A stretch of 64,000 nucleotides of DNA from Marinitoga litoralis (GTDB taxonomy: Bacteria; Thermotogota; Thermotogae; Petrotogales; Petrotogaceae): contig NZ_JAFBDI010000005.1 in the NCBI RefSeq assembly GCF_016908145.1, positions 1-64,000 of the forward strand, given 5' to 3'. The position numbers and the translations under genes were made by a program. Every line of letters starts with the position of its first letter. Position 1 is the stretch's first letter. Positions 18,328-26,112 of this stretch are shown in pieces. The notes under the pieces are model-generated. The model worked only from the letters and a program-made list of their open reading frames with translations, made no database searches and had not been told where the DNA came from.

Positions 18328-19269
18328 GTGGATTATATAGAAAGAGAAAAAATATCTACTAGATCATCTATTATTTCTATTTTTGGTAATGCTTTCTTGG
18401 CATTATTAAAGATAATTATTGGATTCTTAACAAATAGTATGGCTATATTAGCTGATGGGTTAGATACTGCTACTGATATTCTCACATCATTTATGACTTT
18501 AATTGCTGGAAAAATATCTAATAAGCCACCAGATATTGAACATCCATATGGGCATGAAAGAGCAGAAACCATAGCGACTAAGGTTGTTTCACTAATAATT
18601 ATGTATGCTGGTTTAGAAGTTCTTATCAGTTCTATACAAAGATTAATAAATGGAAATATTGAAATTGAATATGCTAAATATATTTTAATAACAGCTTTAA
18701 TATCTGTCATTGGTAAATTTATATTGTATAAATATAGATTATCTGTTGGAAAGAAAATTAAAAGTAATGCTATAGTAGCTGATGCTTTAAATATGAGAAA
18801 TGATATTTTAACTTCTTCATCTGTTTTAATAGGTATTTCAGTATTATATTTTACAGGCATTTGGTGGTTAGATTCTGTTATCGCTATTTTTGTTTCGTTT
18901 ATGATTTTAAAAACTGGGTTTGAACAATTTTTAGAATCTTCAAATGAATTCATGGAAAGTTCTCCTGAATTAAAAGATATATATAATTGTATTATAGAAG
19001 AAGCTAATAATATTGAAAAAATAAAAAACCCTCATAAGATAAGAGCTAGAAAGTTTGGGTATAAGATATTAATTGATATGCATTTAGAATTACCTCCTGA
19101 TATGACAGTAGAAGAAGCTAATAATATTTGTGGTGTGTTTGAAAGAAGAATAATAGAAAAAAATAATCAAATAAAAGATATAGTTATTCATGTAGAACCA
19201 TATGGTAACGCTGAAAAAGAAGAATTTGGAATTAATTCTATAAATATTAATGATTTAAAGGGGGAATAG
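18328..19269 (+). CDS. Cation diffusion facilitator (CDF) transporter
   Basis: This inner-membrane antiporter exports divalent metal ions such as zinc, iron or manganese in exchange for protons. The 313 residues give about six transmembrane helices, then a C-terminal cytoplasmic ferredoxin-like domain (about 205-300). Metal-site residues are in ADGLDTATD (helix 2) and ADALNMRND (helix 5), and HPYGHERAE follows helix 2. The second site has NxxxD rather than the HxxxD typical of zinc exporters, so iron or manganese is possible. The start codon is GTG with AGAGGTGA upstream, four bases after the PHP gene. Confidence 0.9.
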   Translation: MDYIEREKISTRSSIISIFGNAFLALLKIIIGFLTNSMAILADGLDTATDILTSFMTLIAGKISNKPPDIEHPYGHERAETIATKVVSLIIMYAGLEVLISSIQRLINGNIEIEYAKYILITALISVIGKFILYKYRLSVGKKIKSNAIVADALNMRNDILTSSSVLIGISVLYFTGIWWLDSVIAIFVSFMILKTGFEQFLESSNEFMESSPELKDIYNCIIEEANNIEKIKNPHKIRARKFGYKILIDMHLELPPDMTVEEANNICGVFERRIIEKNNQIKDIVIHVEPYGNAEKEEFGINSININDLKGE

Positions 19270-19271
19270 CT

Positions 19272-20339
19272 TTGTATCCGCAACTTCATATTTATCCTGA
19301 TAGAATAAGACAAAATGCAGAAAATATTAAAAAAATATGTGATGAAAAAAACATTAAAGTCACTGGAGTAACAAAAGTGGTTTCCGCAAATATTGATGTT
19401 GTAAAAGCTATCATCAATGCCGGTATAACATCTTTAGGTGATTCTAGAATACAAAATATTATTCACATGAAAAATAATGGAATTGACGCTGAATTTATGT
19501 TACTAAGGATACCTATGAAAGATGAATTAGAATTAGTAGTAGATTATGTTGACATTGTTTTAGTATCCGAATTAGAAACGGTTAAATGGTTAAATGCTGT
19601 TGCAAAAGAGAAAAATAAAATACAAAATATTGTATATATGGTTGATGTGGGAGATTTAAGAGAAGGTGTATGGTATGAAAATGCTGTTGATGAAATCATT
19701 TTAGTAGAAAAATATAAAAATATAAATTTAAAAGGTATTGGTACTAATCTTGGTTGTTTTGGAGGTGTTTTACCTTCAAAAGATAATATGGAAATATTAT
19801 TGGGCATAAAAAATGAAATTGAAGAAATATTAAATAGAAGTTTAGATATAATATCTGGTGGTAATACTGCTGCTTTAACTTTAATTGAAAATAATTTATT
19901 ACCAAAAGGGATTAATCATTTTAGATTAGGTGAATCTATTATATGTGGTACAGATGCTACTAATAATAGAGTTGTTCCAGGTAATAGACAAGATACTATT
20001 ATTATAGAAGGGCAAATTGTTGAATTAAAAGAAAAACCTTCTGTTCCAATTGGAGAAACCGGATTTGATGCTTTTGGTAGAAAACCTGTTTTTGAAGATA
20101 AAGGGATAAGAAAAAAAGCTATTTTAGCTATGGGAGAACAAGATATTTCACCTGATGGATTGATTCCATTAGATGAAAAAATTGAAGTTCTTCATTCTAG
20201 CAGCGATCATACCATAGTCGATGTAACTGATTCTGATAGGGAGTATAAGTTAGGAGATACTATTCAATTTAGAATGAGTTATGGATGCTTATTAAAAGCT
20301 ATTACAAGTCCATATGTGGAAAAAATAATTGAAAAATAA
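19272..20339 (+). CDS. PLP-dependent amino acid racemase, Orr (ornithine racemase)/YhfX-like family
   Basis: This is an alanine-racemase-fold enzyme of 355 residues. The N-terminal TIM barrel carries the PLP lysine in GVTKVV (about Lys35), followed by LGDSRIQNI and the phosphate-binding ISGGNTAALT. A C-terminal beta-domain follows. The family includes ornithine and lysine racemases. D-lysine occurs in Thermotoga peptidoglycan, so a basic amino acid substrate is plausible but inferred. The start is TTG at 19272 with AAAGGGGGAA upstream, since no ATG is nearby. It is the last gene of the operon and converges on a cold-shock gene. Confidence 0.82.
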   Translation: MYPQLHIYPDRIRQNAENIKKICDEKNIKVTGVTKVVSANIDVVKAIINAGITSLGDSRIQNIIHMKNNGIDAEFMLLRIPMKDELELVVDYVDIVLVSELETVKWLNAVAKEKNKIQNIVYMVDVGDLREGVWYENAVDEIILVEKYKNINLKGIGTNLGCFGGVLPSKDNMEILLGIKNEIEEILNRSLDIISGGNTAALTLIENNLLPKGINHFRLGESIICGTDATNNRVVPGNRQDTIIIEGQIVELKEKPSVPIGETGFDAFGRKPVFEDKGIRKKAILAMGEQDISPDGLIPLDEKIEVLHSSSDHTIVDVTDSDREYKLGDTIQFRMSYGCLLKAITSPYVEKIIEK

Positions 20340-20341
20340 AA

Positions 20342-20360
20342 AAGCCCCTAATCGGGGCTT
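20342..20360. terminator. Bidirectional terminator between racemase and cold-shock gene 1
   Basis: AAGCCCC-TAATC-GGGGCTT forms a 7-bp stem. On the minus strand a T-rich tract follows directly, giving a strong terminator for cold-shock gene 1. On the plus strand the tract (ATAATTATT) is weaker but may serve the racemase operon. Confidence 0.85.
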
Positions 20361-20364
20361 ATAA

Positions 20365-20565
20365 TTATTCTACAACTCTTACATTAACTGCTTGTAAACC
20401 TTTATCGTTTTCTTGAACTTCGTATTCTACTTCTTGACCTTCTTCTAATGTTTTGAATCCGTCCATTTTTAATGCTGTGAAGTGTACGAATACATCGTTT
20501 CCGTCTTCACCAGAAATGAATCCATAACCTTTTTTTGCGTCAAACCATTTAACTTTTCCTCTCAT
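20365..20565 (-). CDS. csp: Cold-shock protein, copy 1
   Basis: This is a 66-residue OB-fold nucleic-acid chaperone that melts RNA structure. RNP1 is KGYGFISG and RNP2 is VFVHFTAL. It differs from copy 2 mainly in the C-terminal tail (NVRVVE instead of NVTTL) and two other residues. The ribosome binding site GGAGG lies in the conserved block ATGGAGGAAAAGT just before the start. Unlike copies 2 and 3 it has a full consensus promoter. It is monocistronic, with its own leader hairpins and terminator. Confidence 0.97.
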   Translation of the reverse strand: MRGKVKWFDAKKGYGFISGEDGNDVFVHFTALKMDGFKTLEEGQEVEYEVQENDKGLQAVNVRVVE

Positions 20566-20585
20566 ACTTTTCCTCCATGTTTCTA

Positions 20586-20609
20586 CCGTGTTACCCAGTG
20601 CAACTACGG
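20586..20609 (-). promoter_or_regulatory. Leader hairpin of cold-shock gene 1
   Basis: In the 5' leader CCGT-A-GTTGC pairs with GTAAC-ACGG around the loop ACTGG, with one bulged A. The same structure occurs before copies 2 and 3 with compensating changes (a G-U pair here where the others have A-U, and one more outer pair). It ends about ten bases before the ribosome binding site, a good position for control of translation. Confidence 0.65.
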
Positions 20610-20620
20610 ATTGATTCTTC

Positions 20621-20632
20621 TCCCTTTCGGGA
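20621..20632 (-). promoter_or_regulatory. GAAA-tetraloop hairpin at the 5' end of cold-shock leader 1
   Basis: TCCC-GAAA-GGGA forms a short stem with a GNRA loop a few bases after the predicted transcription start. It is absent from copies 2 and 3. A 5'-end hairpin of this kind usually protects mRNA from decay. That role is inferred here. Confidence 0.5.
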
Positions 20633-20640
20633 CAATAATA

Positions 20641-20669
20641 ATTATATACCTTTTTTAAATAAATGTCAA
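20641..20669 (-). promoter_or_regulatory. Consensus sigma-70 promoter of cold-shock gene 1
   Basis: The minus strand has TTGACA (20664-20669), a 17-bp spacer and TATAAT (20641-20646), a perfect match to the housekeeping consensus. The predicted start gives a leader of about 68 bases. This implies strong constitutive transcription. Confidence 0.9.
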
Positions 20670-20684
20670 TATAGAATATAAAAA

Positions 20685-20703
20685 AAGCCCCTAATCGGGG
20701 CTT
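20685..20703 (-). terminator. Terminator of cold-shock gene 2
   Basis: AAGCCCC-GATTA-GGGGCTT followed by a run of T on the minus strand. The hairpin sequence is the same as that after copy 1. Confidence 0.85.
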
Positions 20704-20715
20704 GAATTGGTTTTA

Positions 20716-20913
20716 TTAGAGTGTAGTTACGTTAACTGCTTGTAAACCTTTATCGTTTTCTTGAATTTCGTATTCTACTTCTTGACCTTCTTCTAATGTT
20801 TTGAATCCGTCCATTTTTAATGCTGTGAAGTGTACGAATACATCGTTTCCATCATCACCAGAAATAAATCCATAACCTTTTTTTGCGTCAAACCATTTAA
20901 CTTTTCCTCTCAT
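20716..20913 (-). CDS. csp: Cold-shock protein, copy 2
   Basis: This 65-residue OB-fold RNA chaperone has RNP1 KGYGFISG and RNP2 VFVHFTAL. It is almost identical to copy 1 at the DNA level through most of the gene, which points to recent duplication or gene conversion. The leader and ribosome binding region (ATGGAGGAAAAGT) are conserved. It has a different upstream promoter block from copy 1, shared with copy 3. Confidence 0.97.
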   Translation of the reverse strand: MRGKVKWFDAKKGYGFISGDDGNDVFVHFTALKMDGFKTLEEGQEVEYEIQENDKGLQAVNVTTL

Positions 20914-20933
20914 ACTTTTCCTCCATGTTTCTC

Positions 20934-20954
20934 CGTGTTACCCTTGTAACTACG
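20934..20954 (-). promoter_or_regulatory. Leader hairpin of cold-shock gene 2
   Basis: CGT-A-GTTAC pairs with GTAAC-ACG around the loop AAGG with a bulged A, in the same place as in the other two copies. All pairs are Watson-Crick. Confidence 0.65.
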
Positions 20955-20966
20955 TGTGATTTCTTT

Positions 20967-20992
20967 TATAGTATATACTTTTATTATTACGA
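20967..20992 (-). promoter_or_regulatory. Promoter block of cold-shock gene 2, shared with gene 3
   Basis: A 26-base block is identical here and at 21311-21336. It contains the palindrome AGTATATACT, within which TATACT (20970-20975 on the complement) can serve as a -10 box. No good -35 box is present at normal spacing. Its strict conservation beside diverged flanks suggests a functional promoter/operator. Confidence 0.55.
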
Positions 20993-21029
20993 ACTAACTC
21001 TTTTTATATTACATTTTAACATAAATAAA

Positions 21030-21049
21030 AAGACCCTTTTTAGGGTCTT
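21030..21049 (-). terminator. Terminator of cold-shock gene 3
   Basis: AAGACCCT-AAAA-AGGGTCTT followed by a T-rich tract on the minus strand. Confidence 0.85.
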
Positions 21050-21060
21050 GAATTGGTTTA

Positions 21061-21258
21061 TTATATAGTAGTTACATTAACTGCTTGTAAACCTTTGCTA
21101 TTTTCTTGAATTTCGTATTCTACATCTTGACCTTCTTCTAATGTTCTGAATCCATCCATTGTTAAAGCTGTGAAATGTACAAATACGTCATTTCCGTCGT
21201 CACCAGAAATAAATCCAAATCCTTTTTTTGCATCAAACCATTTAACTTTTCCTCTCAT
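21061..21258 (-). CDS. csp: Cold-shock protein, copy 3
   Basis: This 65-residue OB-fold RNA chaperone has RNP1 KGFGFISG and RNP2 VFVHFTAL. It is the most diverged of the three (for example KGFGF for KGYGF, TMDGFRT for KMDGFKT, ENSKG for ENDKG). The leader hairpin and promoter block match copy 2. It is monocistronic. Confidence 0.97.
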   Translation of the reverse strand: MRGKVKWFDAKKGFGFISGDDGNDVFVHFTALTMDGFRTLEEGQDVEYEIQENSKGLQAVNVTTI

Positions 21259-21277
21259 GTGTTTCCTCCATGTTTAT

Positions 21278-21298
21278 CGCGTTACCCTTGTAACTACG
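21278..21298 (-). promoter_or_regulatory. Leader hairpin of cold-shock gene 3
   Basis: CGT-A-GTTAC pairs with GTAAC-GCG around AAGG, with a bulged A. The outer pair is U-G here but U-A in copy 2, a change that preserves pairing. Confidence 0.65.
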
Positions 21299-21310
21299 CT
21301 TGATTTCTCT

Positions 21311-21336
21311 TATAGTATATACTTTTATTATTACGA
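21311..21336 (-). promoter_or_regulatory. Promoter block of cold-shock gene 3
   Basis: Identical over 26 bases to the block upstream of copy 2, including the AGTATATACT palindrome and a TATACT -10 candidate (21314-21319). Confidence 0.55.
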
Positions 21337-21363
21337 TAGACTACATTTATTATTGCAATATGA

Positions 21364-21390
21364 AAATGCTCCTTCCGAAGAAGGAGCATT
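21364..21390 (-). terminator. Terminator of the 5'-nucleotidase gene
   Basis: On the minus strand AATGCTCCTTC pairs with GAAGGAGCATT around a C(TTCG)G tetraloop, followed by TTTCAT. The stem of 11 pairs is one of the strongest in the window, although the U-tract is short. Confidence 0.8.
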
Positions 21391-21402
21391 CAAAATTTAA
21401 TA

Positions 21403-22953
21403 TTATTTTTCAACAACTACTCTTAAAGAATTATCGTAATTTTCAATTGTACCTAAGTGTTGTATGTATTCTTTAACAACATCTGCTACAACAAATCCTG
21501 AATCATAACCTTTTGCACCTTTTAACATTGAATAACCGTCTCCACCACCAGCCATGTAATTATTTGTAACCACTTTATATGTTTTATTAAGTACAATAGG
21601 TTCTCCATTTACCATTACATCGTATGCTTTTCCATCTTTAATCTTATATGTTAATCCTGCAGTATGTAACCATGCACCTTTACCAGCTGGAATTTGTGCT
21701 GCATATTCTACAACTTTCATTAACTCTTCTCCTGTAAGTTCTAATACATATGCAGTGTTTCCAAATGGTAATACTGTTAAAATATCTCTATATGTAATTG
21801 GTCCTTCTTGAATAGAAGCTCTAATTCCTCCACCATTTTGTAATGCAACTTCTGCACCTGTTTTCCATAATAATGCATCTGTAATTAAATGACCTAAATT
21901 TGTATCTCCACTTCTAACATGAGCTCTTTCACCATCTAATAATATTTTTGTTTCTCCTACAACTTTATTTAATTCTTCTGAACCCATTGCATAATAATGG
22001 TCAGCTATCATTTTAATGAATGGATCTTCTGGGATTGGTTCTGTTACATATTCATACATTGGATTTCCATTTTCATCTTTACCTAAGTATTTTTTCATAT
22101 TTACTGGAATAGCTGCCCATTCGTAATCTACAACTTTTCCATTTTCAACCCATAAGTCCAATCTTCCAACATATTTACCCCATTCTCCAGCTTGAACAAC
22201 TACTGTTTTGTTAATATATGCAGGTTTTTCCATTAATGTATGAGAATGTCCATCAATTATAACATCTATTCCTTTAACTTCTTTTGCTAATTGATCTGAT
22301 GTTGTATATTCAACACCTAATGGTTGATATTCTCCACCAAAACCTAAGTGACCTAATACTACAACTATATCAGCTTTTTCTTTTAATTCTGGTAAATACT
22401 TTTCTACTGTTTCTTTTACATTTAAGAATTTTCCGCCATTTAAGTGAATTGGTTCTAATACTTGTGTTTGTTCTGTTGTTACACCTAAAATAGCAACTTT
22501 AACTCCACCAACATTTTTTATAATATATGGTGTAAATAATCTTTTTCCATCTTTTGTAACAAAGTTTGCAGATAAGAATGGGAATCCTGCATATCTTTGT
22601 TGCATCAATGTAGTTTCAATAGGATTATCAAATTCGTGGTTACCTAATGCCATTGCATCTACACCCATATAGTGTAAAGTAACAAAATCAGGTATAGCGT
22701 CTAATTGATCTGATTCTGGAACACCTGTGTTTACATCTCCAGCGTGTAAGAATAATACATTTGGGTTAACTTCTCTTTCTTGATTAACTAATGTTGCTAT
22801 TCTAGCAAAACCACCAATATCAGGATTATGATACTCGCTATATGGCCATACATGACCATGTGTATCATTCACATGAAAAATTACTAAATGTGTAGGAGCT
22901 GCAAATAATGCAACTGTCAAAACTACTAATGCCATTACCAAAAACTTTTTCAT
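21403..22953 (-). CDS. Secreted 5'-nucleotidase/2',3'-cyclic phosphodiesterase (UshA family)
   Basis: This is a periplasmic or extracellular metallophosphatase that frees nucleosides from nucleotides. A signal peptide covers about residues 1-20 (cleavage near LFAAP). The N-terminal metallophosphoesterase domain shows [20 protein letters not shown] and DGHSHT. The C-terminal 5'-nucleotidase domain shows the substrate loop [16 protein letters not shown] and [12 protein letters not shown] at 22953 is preferred because AGGGGGG lies seven bases before it. The upstream ATG at 22959 is too close. It lies 24 bases after a DUF89 phosphatase gene; both act on phosphorylated metabolites. Confidence 0.92.
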   Translation of the reverse strand: MKKFLVMALVVLTVALFAAPTHLVIFHVNDTHGHVWPYSEYHNPDIGGFARIATLVNQEREVNPNVLFLHAGDVNTGVPESDQLDAIPDFVTLHYMGVDAMALGNHEFDNPIETTLMQQRYAGFPFLSANFVTKDGKRLFTPYIIKNVGGVKVAILGVTTEQTQVLEPIHLNGGKFLNVKETVEKYLPELKEKADIVVVLGHLGFGGEYQPLGVEYTTSDQLAKEVKGIDVIIDGHSHTLMEKPAYINKTVVVQAGEWGKYVGRLDLWVENGKVVDYEWAAIPVNMKKYLGKDENGNPMYEYVTEPIPEDPFIKMIADHYYAMGSEELNKVVGETKILLDGERAHVRSGDTNLGHLITDALLWKTGAEVALQNGGGIRASIQEGPITYRDILTVLPFGNTAYVLELTGEELMKVVEYAAQIPAGKGAWLHTAGLTYKIKDGKAYDVMVNGEPIVLNKTYKVVTNNYMAGGGDGYSMLKGAKGYDSGFVVADVVKEYIQHLGTIENYDNSLRVVVEK

Positions 22954-22977
22954 CTTCATACCCCCCTTAATAAGATT

Positions 22978-23865
22978 TTATTTTAAAGTTACTACATTTT
23001 CTTGAAAAATCAAATCTCCTACATTTACTCCTAACTCTCTAGAAACAACTGGACATTTTGCCATCATAACAAAGAATATTTTTTCATCTTCATTGCTTAA
23101 TCCTTCATAATTTCCTTGACCTTTTGATATAATAATATCTGCCTGTTTATATGCAATCATAAACTCTTGATTTACATCACTTAATAATGTGCCTGGTATT
23201 TTGCTTCCAGAAGATATAACTTCATCAGAAACTTCTTCTAATCCAATTTCTTTAGCATCTTCTAACGTCACATCATTTATTATAGGTATATCTCTTACAG
23301 CTGAAACTACATGTAAACTTGGATATTTTTCTTTAATAAGTTTAATAAATAATTTATCTAAAACTATTTCTCCTGCATTATCATGTATATATAATAATAT
23401 TTTAGCATCTTCTAGATAATTAATAAATGAATCAAAACTGTCTATGGTAAATTTTTTCATTTTTAATATATTTTCTAATTCCCATTCTAATTCACCAAAA
23501 GAATTTTTTACTCCATAATCAATAACATTACCTAAAGCAGATAATTTCGCTGCATCTTTTAATGGATTATTGGAATTTTTTAAAAACTTGTACATTTCAT
23601 CAAAAACTTCTAAAAATGTTTCATTAGATTGTTTTTTTTCTTCTTTAAAATAATCAGTATGGCCTGTATATTCCCCTAATTTATCGTATATTATTCGAGC
23701 CATTTCTATAGGTTTTTTTCCATATGATGAATATTTTAGCATTTCAGAAGATACTTCTCTCATTATTTCAAATTTTTGCTTTTCATCATATTCCTTAAAA
23801 TTCTTATTAATTATGTTTTTTATCTGGTCAATGATGCATCCTATACATTCATATTTTGCTATCAT
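22978..23865 (-). CDS. DUF89 (ARMT1-like) metal-dependent phosphatase
   Basis: The 295-residue protein matches the bacterial/archaeal DUF89 family. It has the N-terminal YECIGCIIDQI with its CxxC-like pair, the metal-binding DNAGEIVLD (about residues 157-165), AVRDIPIINDVT and ISKGQGNYE. Family members are damage-control phosphatases acting on sugar or cofactor phosphates, and the substrate here is unknown. The ribosome binding site is GGGGGTAAT. It is probably co-transcribed with the 5'-nucleotidase. Confidence 0.85.
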   Translation of the reverse strand: MIAKYECIGCIIDQIKNIINKNFKEYDEKQKFEIMREVSSEMLKYSSYGKKPIEMARIIYDKLGEYTGHTDYFKEEKKQSNETFLEVFDEMYKFLKNSNNPLKDAAKLSALGNVIDYGVKNSFGELEWELENILKMKKFTIDSFDSFINYLEDAKILLYIHDNAGEIVLDKLFIKLIKEKYPSLHVVSAVRDIPIINDVTLEDAKEIGLEEVSDEVISSGSKIPGTLLSDVNQEFMIAYKQADIIISKGQGNYEGLSNEDEKIFFVMMAKCPVVSRELGVNVGDLIFQENVVTLK

Positions 23866-23899
23866 GTTATTACCCCCAATAGAGTTTTCGCATATTTAA

Positions 23900-23905
23900 A
23901 TTATA
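23900..23905 (-). promoter_or_regulatory. Possible -10 box of the DUF89/5'-nucleotidase operon
   Basis: TATAAT on the minus strand lies about 35 bases before the DUF89 start. The spacer upstream contains a short imperfect palindrome (GTAAA-AG-TTTAC at 23909-23920). There is no convincing -35 box. Confidence 0.4.
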
Positions 23906-23960
23906 GGGGTAAAAGTTTACAGTTTTAAATATTTAACTTGAATATACTTTTTAATTTTCA

Positions 23961-25319
23961 TTAACCCTTTACAACTCCAATTGGGAGGAATTTTGCCACT
24001 TTTTTAGAAATTCCTGTTTTTTCAACTATATCTATGACATTATCTATACTCTTATAAACTTCAGGTGCTTCCTCTACAATTGTACCTTTTGATTTTGCTA
24101 AAATCAAAATATTTTTTTCTTTTAATTCATTTAATACTTCATTTGATCTTAATACTTTTTTAGCTTGTCTTCTTCCTAATACTCTACCAGCACCGTGCGC
24201 TGAAGAACTAAATGCAACTTTTGAGGTTCCTAATAATACATATGATGCTGTTCCCATATCTCCTGGAATTATTACCGGATACCCTTCAAATGCTCTTGTA
24301 GCTCCTTTCCTATGAACAATTAATTCTCTTTCTTTTCCATCAATTATATGTTTTTCTAATTTAGCAATATTATGGGTAATATCATATAATAATTTCACTT
24401 CAACATTAAACATTTCTTTAAATATTTTTCTTATTCTATGACCTATTAATTGCCTGTTTGCAAATGCATAGTTTGCAGCTCCATTCATTGCAAAAAAATA
24501 ATCCTGTCCATACTGACTATTAAATGGTGCATTTATCAATTGTTTATCTGGTATATCTTTATTCCATTCTTTTAAATTATCTCTAAATATCTTAATATAA
24601 TCTGTTGCAATTTGATGACCTAATCCTCTTGAACCCGAATGTATTGAAAAAACTACTTGATCTTTAAATAATCCTAAATTATTATTGTATACTTCATCAA
24701 CTCTTTGAATTTCAATAAAATGATTTCCAGAGCCTAAAGTACCTAATTCATCTGAACCTCTCTTTATTGCTTCAGAACTAATGCATTTATAGTCTGCGTG
24801 TAATATTTTACCGCTATCTTCTATATTATTCAAATCATCTGATGTTCCATAATTATTATTTATAGCCCAATATGAACCATTTTCTATAATATTCTTCATT
24901 TCTTTTACAGATAGTTTAACATTATTTCTTGATCCTACTCCTACTGGTATTTCATTATATATTCTTTTAAGCAATTTATCTAAATATTTTTCTACTTCTG
25001 AGTATTTCAAAGGTGTTGTCATAACTCTAACACCACAATTAATATCAAAACCAACTCCACCAGGAGATATTATCCCATTTTCCTTATCAAATGCTGCAAC
25101 TCCTCCTATTGGAAAACCATAACCCCAATGTATATCTGGCATACCATATGCAGCATCTACAATACCAGGTAGAGAAGCTACATTAATAAGCTGTTCTATA
25201 GCTTCTTTATACTCATTGCTATATATTGTTTTAGAATCAGTAAAAACTACTACATCTACATTCATTCTACCAAACTTTTTTATTCTCCATTTATACAAAG
25301 ATTCTTTAATTATATTCAT
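23961..25319 (-). CDS. rtcB: RtcB family RNA ligase
   Basis: RtcB joins RNA 2',3'-cyclic phosphate or 3'-phosphate ends to 5'-OH ends using GTP and manganese. At 452 residues it is of normal length. Visible landmarks are GGVGFDINCGVR (metal-binding cysteine and aspartate), LGTLGSGNHFIEIQ, SIHSGSRGLGHQ, the metal histidine in YDITHNIAK and SSAHGAGRVLGR near the guanylated histidine. No rtcA, rtcR or archease gene is adjacent, so its role in tRNA or mRNA repair is not set by context. It has its own extended -10 promoter. Confidence 0.96.
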   Translation of the reverse strand: MNIIKESLYKWRIKKFGRMNVDVVVFTDSKTIYSNEYKEAIEQLINVASLPGIVDAAYGMPDIHWGYGFPIGGVAAFDKENGIISPGGVGFDINCGVRVMTTPLKYSEVEKYLDKLLKRIYNEIPVGVGSRNNVKLSVKEMKNIIENGSYWAINNNYGTSDDLNNIEDSGKILHADYKCISSEAIKRGSDELGTLGSGNHFIEIQRVDEVYNNNLGLFKDQVVFSIHSGSRGLGHQIATDYIKIFRDNLKEWNKDIPDKQLINAPFNSQYGQDYFFAMNGAANYAFANRQLIGHRIRKIFKEMFNVEVKLLYDITHNIAKLEKHIIDGKERELIVHRKGATRAFEGYPVIIPGDMGTASYVLLGTSKVAFSSSAHGAGRVLGRRQAKKVLRSNEVLNELKEKNILILAKSKGTIVEEAPEVYKSIDNVIDIVEKTGISKKVAKFLPIGVVKG

Positions 25320-25346
25320 ATTTTCACCTTCAAATTTATCATATAA

Positions 25347-25355
25347 ATTATATCA
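25347..25355 (-). promoter_or_regulatory. Extended -10 promoter of rtcB
   Basis: TGATATAAT on the minus strand lies about 30 bases before the rtcB start and just downstream of a terminator. There is no clear -35 box. Confidence 0.55.
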
Positions 25356-25369
25356 TATTGTTATAAAAA

Positions 25370-25394
25370 ATAAAAAGACCCGAAGGCCTTTTTA
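25370..25394. terminator. Terminator after the acetate transporter gene
   Basis: AAAAAGGCC-TTCG-GGTCTTTTT on the minus strand forms a stem with a UUCG loop, followed by a T-rich tract. T-runs flank both sides, so it could work in both directions. Confidence 0.85.
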
Positions 25395-25423
25395 TTTTTT
25401 ACTATATTATTTTTACTATATTA

Positions 25424-25993
25424 TTATAATGGTAATACTTTTCTACCTAATTTTTCATTTAAAACTTCTGCCATTGCTGTATAAATTGCAGATGAACCAC
25501 ATAAAATTCCTTCCCAACCAGCAAATACTTTTATTGCAGCATTTCCTGTAAAATCACCAATTGCTAATAAGAAGAATAATAATGTTAATGTGCCAAAAAC
25601 TACTTTAGTTGCATTGTTTCCATTTAATGTACCTATAAACATAAATAATGTGAATATTCCCCACATTAAAAGATAAAATCCTACAGCAACTGATGATGCT
25701 GCTGGTAATCCCATATTAGGCATTACCCAAATACCAACTAATGTTAACCAGAATAATCCATATGATGTAAATGCTGTAGCTCCAAATGTATTATTCTTTT
25801 TGAATTCAAAAATTCCAGCGATTATTTGAGCTAAACCACCGTAGAATATACCCATAGCCATAATCATAACATTTAATTCAAAAATTCCAGCGTTATGAAG
25901 ATTTAATAATACTGTTGTCATACCAAAACCCATTAAACCCAATGGTGCAGGATTAGCTAATTTTTCTGAAACATTTACATTTTTAATTTCCAT
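25424..25993 (-). CDS. satP: Acetate uptake transporter, GPR1/FUN34/SatP (YaaH) family
   Basis: This inner-membrane channel-like transporter for acetate/succinate has 189 residues and six hydrophobic helices. The family signature NPAPLGLMGFGMTT lies near the N-terminus and GLFWLTLVGIWVMP in the middle. ATG at 25993 is chosen because GGAGGGATATT precedes it; the in-frame codon at 26020 has no such site. It is monocistronic, with its own promoter and terminator. Acetate is a main fermentation end product in this phylum, so export or re-uptake are both possible. Confidence 0.9.
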   Translation of the reverse strand: MEIKNVNVSEKLANPAPLGLMGFGMTTVLLNLHNAGIFELNVMIMAMGIFYGGLAQIIAGIFEFKKNNTFGATAFTSYGLFWLTLVGIWVMPNMGLPAASSVAVGFYLLMWGIFTLFMFIGTLNGNNATKVVFGTLTLLFFLLAIGDFTGNAAIKVFAGWEGILCGSSAIYTAMAEVLNEKLGRKVLPL

Positions 25994-26037
25994 AATATCC
26001 CTCCATTTATATATTTTCAAAGTATTTTAATTTATTT

Positions 26038-26067
26038 ATATTACCTTATTTTGAAAGAGTATTACAA
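26038..26067 (-). promoter_or_regulatory. Promoter of the acetate transporter gene
   Basis: TTGTAA (26062-26067), an 18-bp spacer and TAATAT (26038-26043) on the minus strand. The -10 hexamer equals that of the rRNA promoter. Confidence 0.55.
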
Positions 26068-26088
26068 GTTTTATATTTATAAATTAAA

Positions 26089-26112
26089 AAAAAGGCCAAA
26101 AGGCCTTTTTTT
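26089..26112. terminator. Terminator after deoC, end of the 17-gene run
   Basis: AAAAAAGGCC-AAAA-GGCCTTTTTT is a perfect stem with A- and T-tracts on both sides. It lies directly after the deoC stop on the minus strand. Confidence 0.9.

Noticed and set aside
18333-18953. Open frame of 206 codons antisense to the CDF transporter gene
   Set aside because: It mirrors the hydrophobic codons of the transporter, lacks a ribosome binding site and no homology is apparent.
20550-20580. Short upstream ORF (ATGGAGGAA...) overlapping the start of each cold-shock gene
   Set aside because: The ATG is the conserved edge of the GGAGG ribosome binding site. The overlapping frame is nine codons and follows from the conserved sequence, so a functional leader peptide is not supported.
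23909-23920. Operator-like palindrome GTAAA-AG-TTTAC before the DUF89 gene
   Set aside because: Five-base arms in AT-rich DNA occur often by chance, and there is no second copy nearby.
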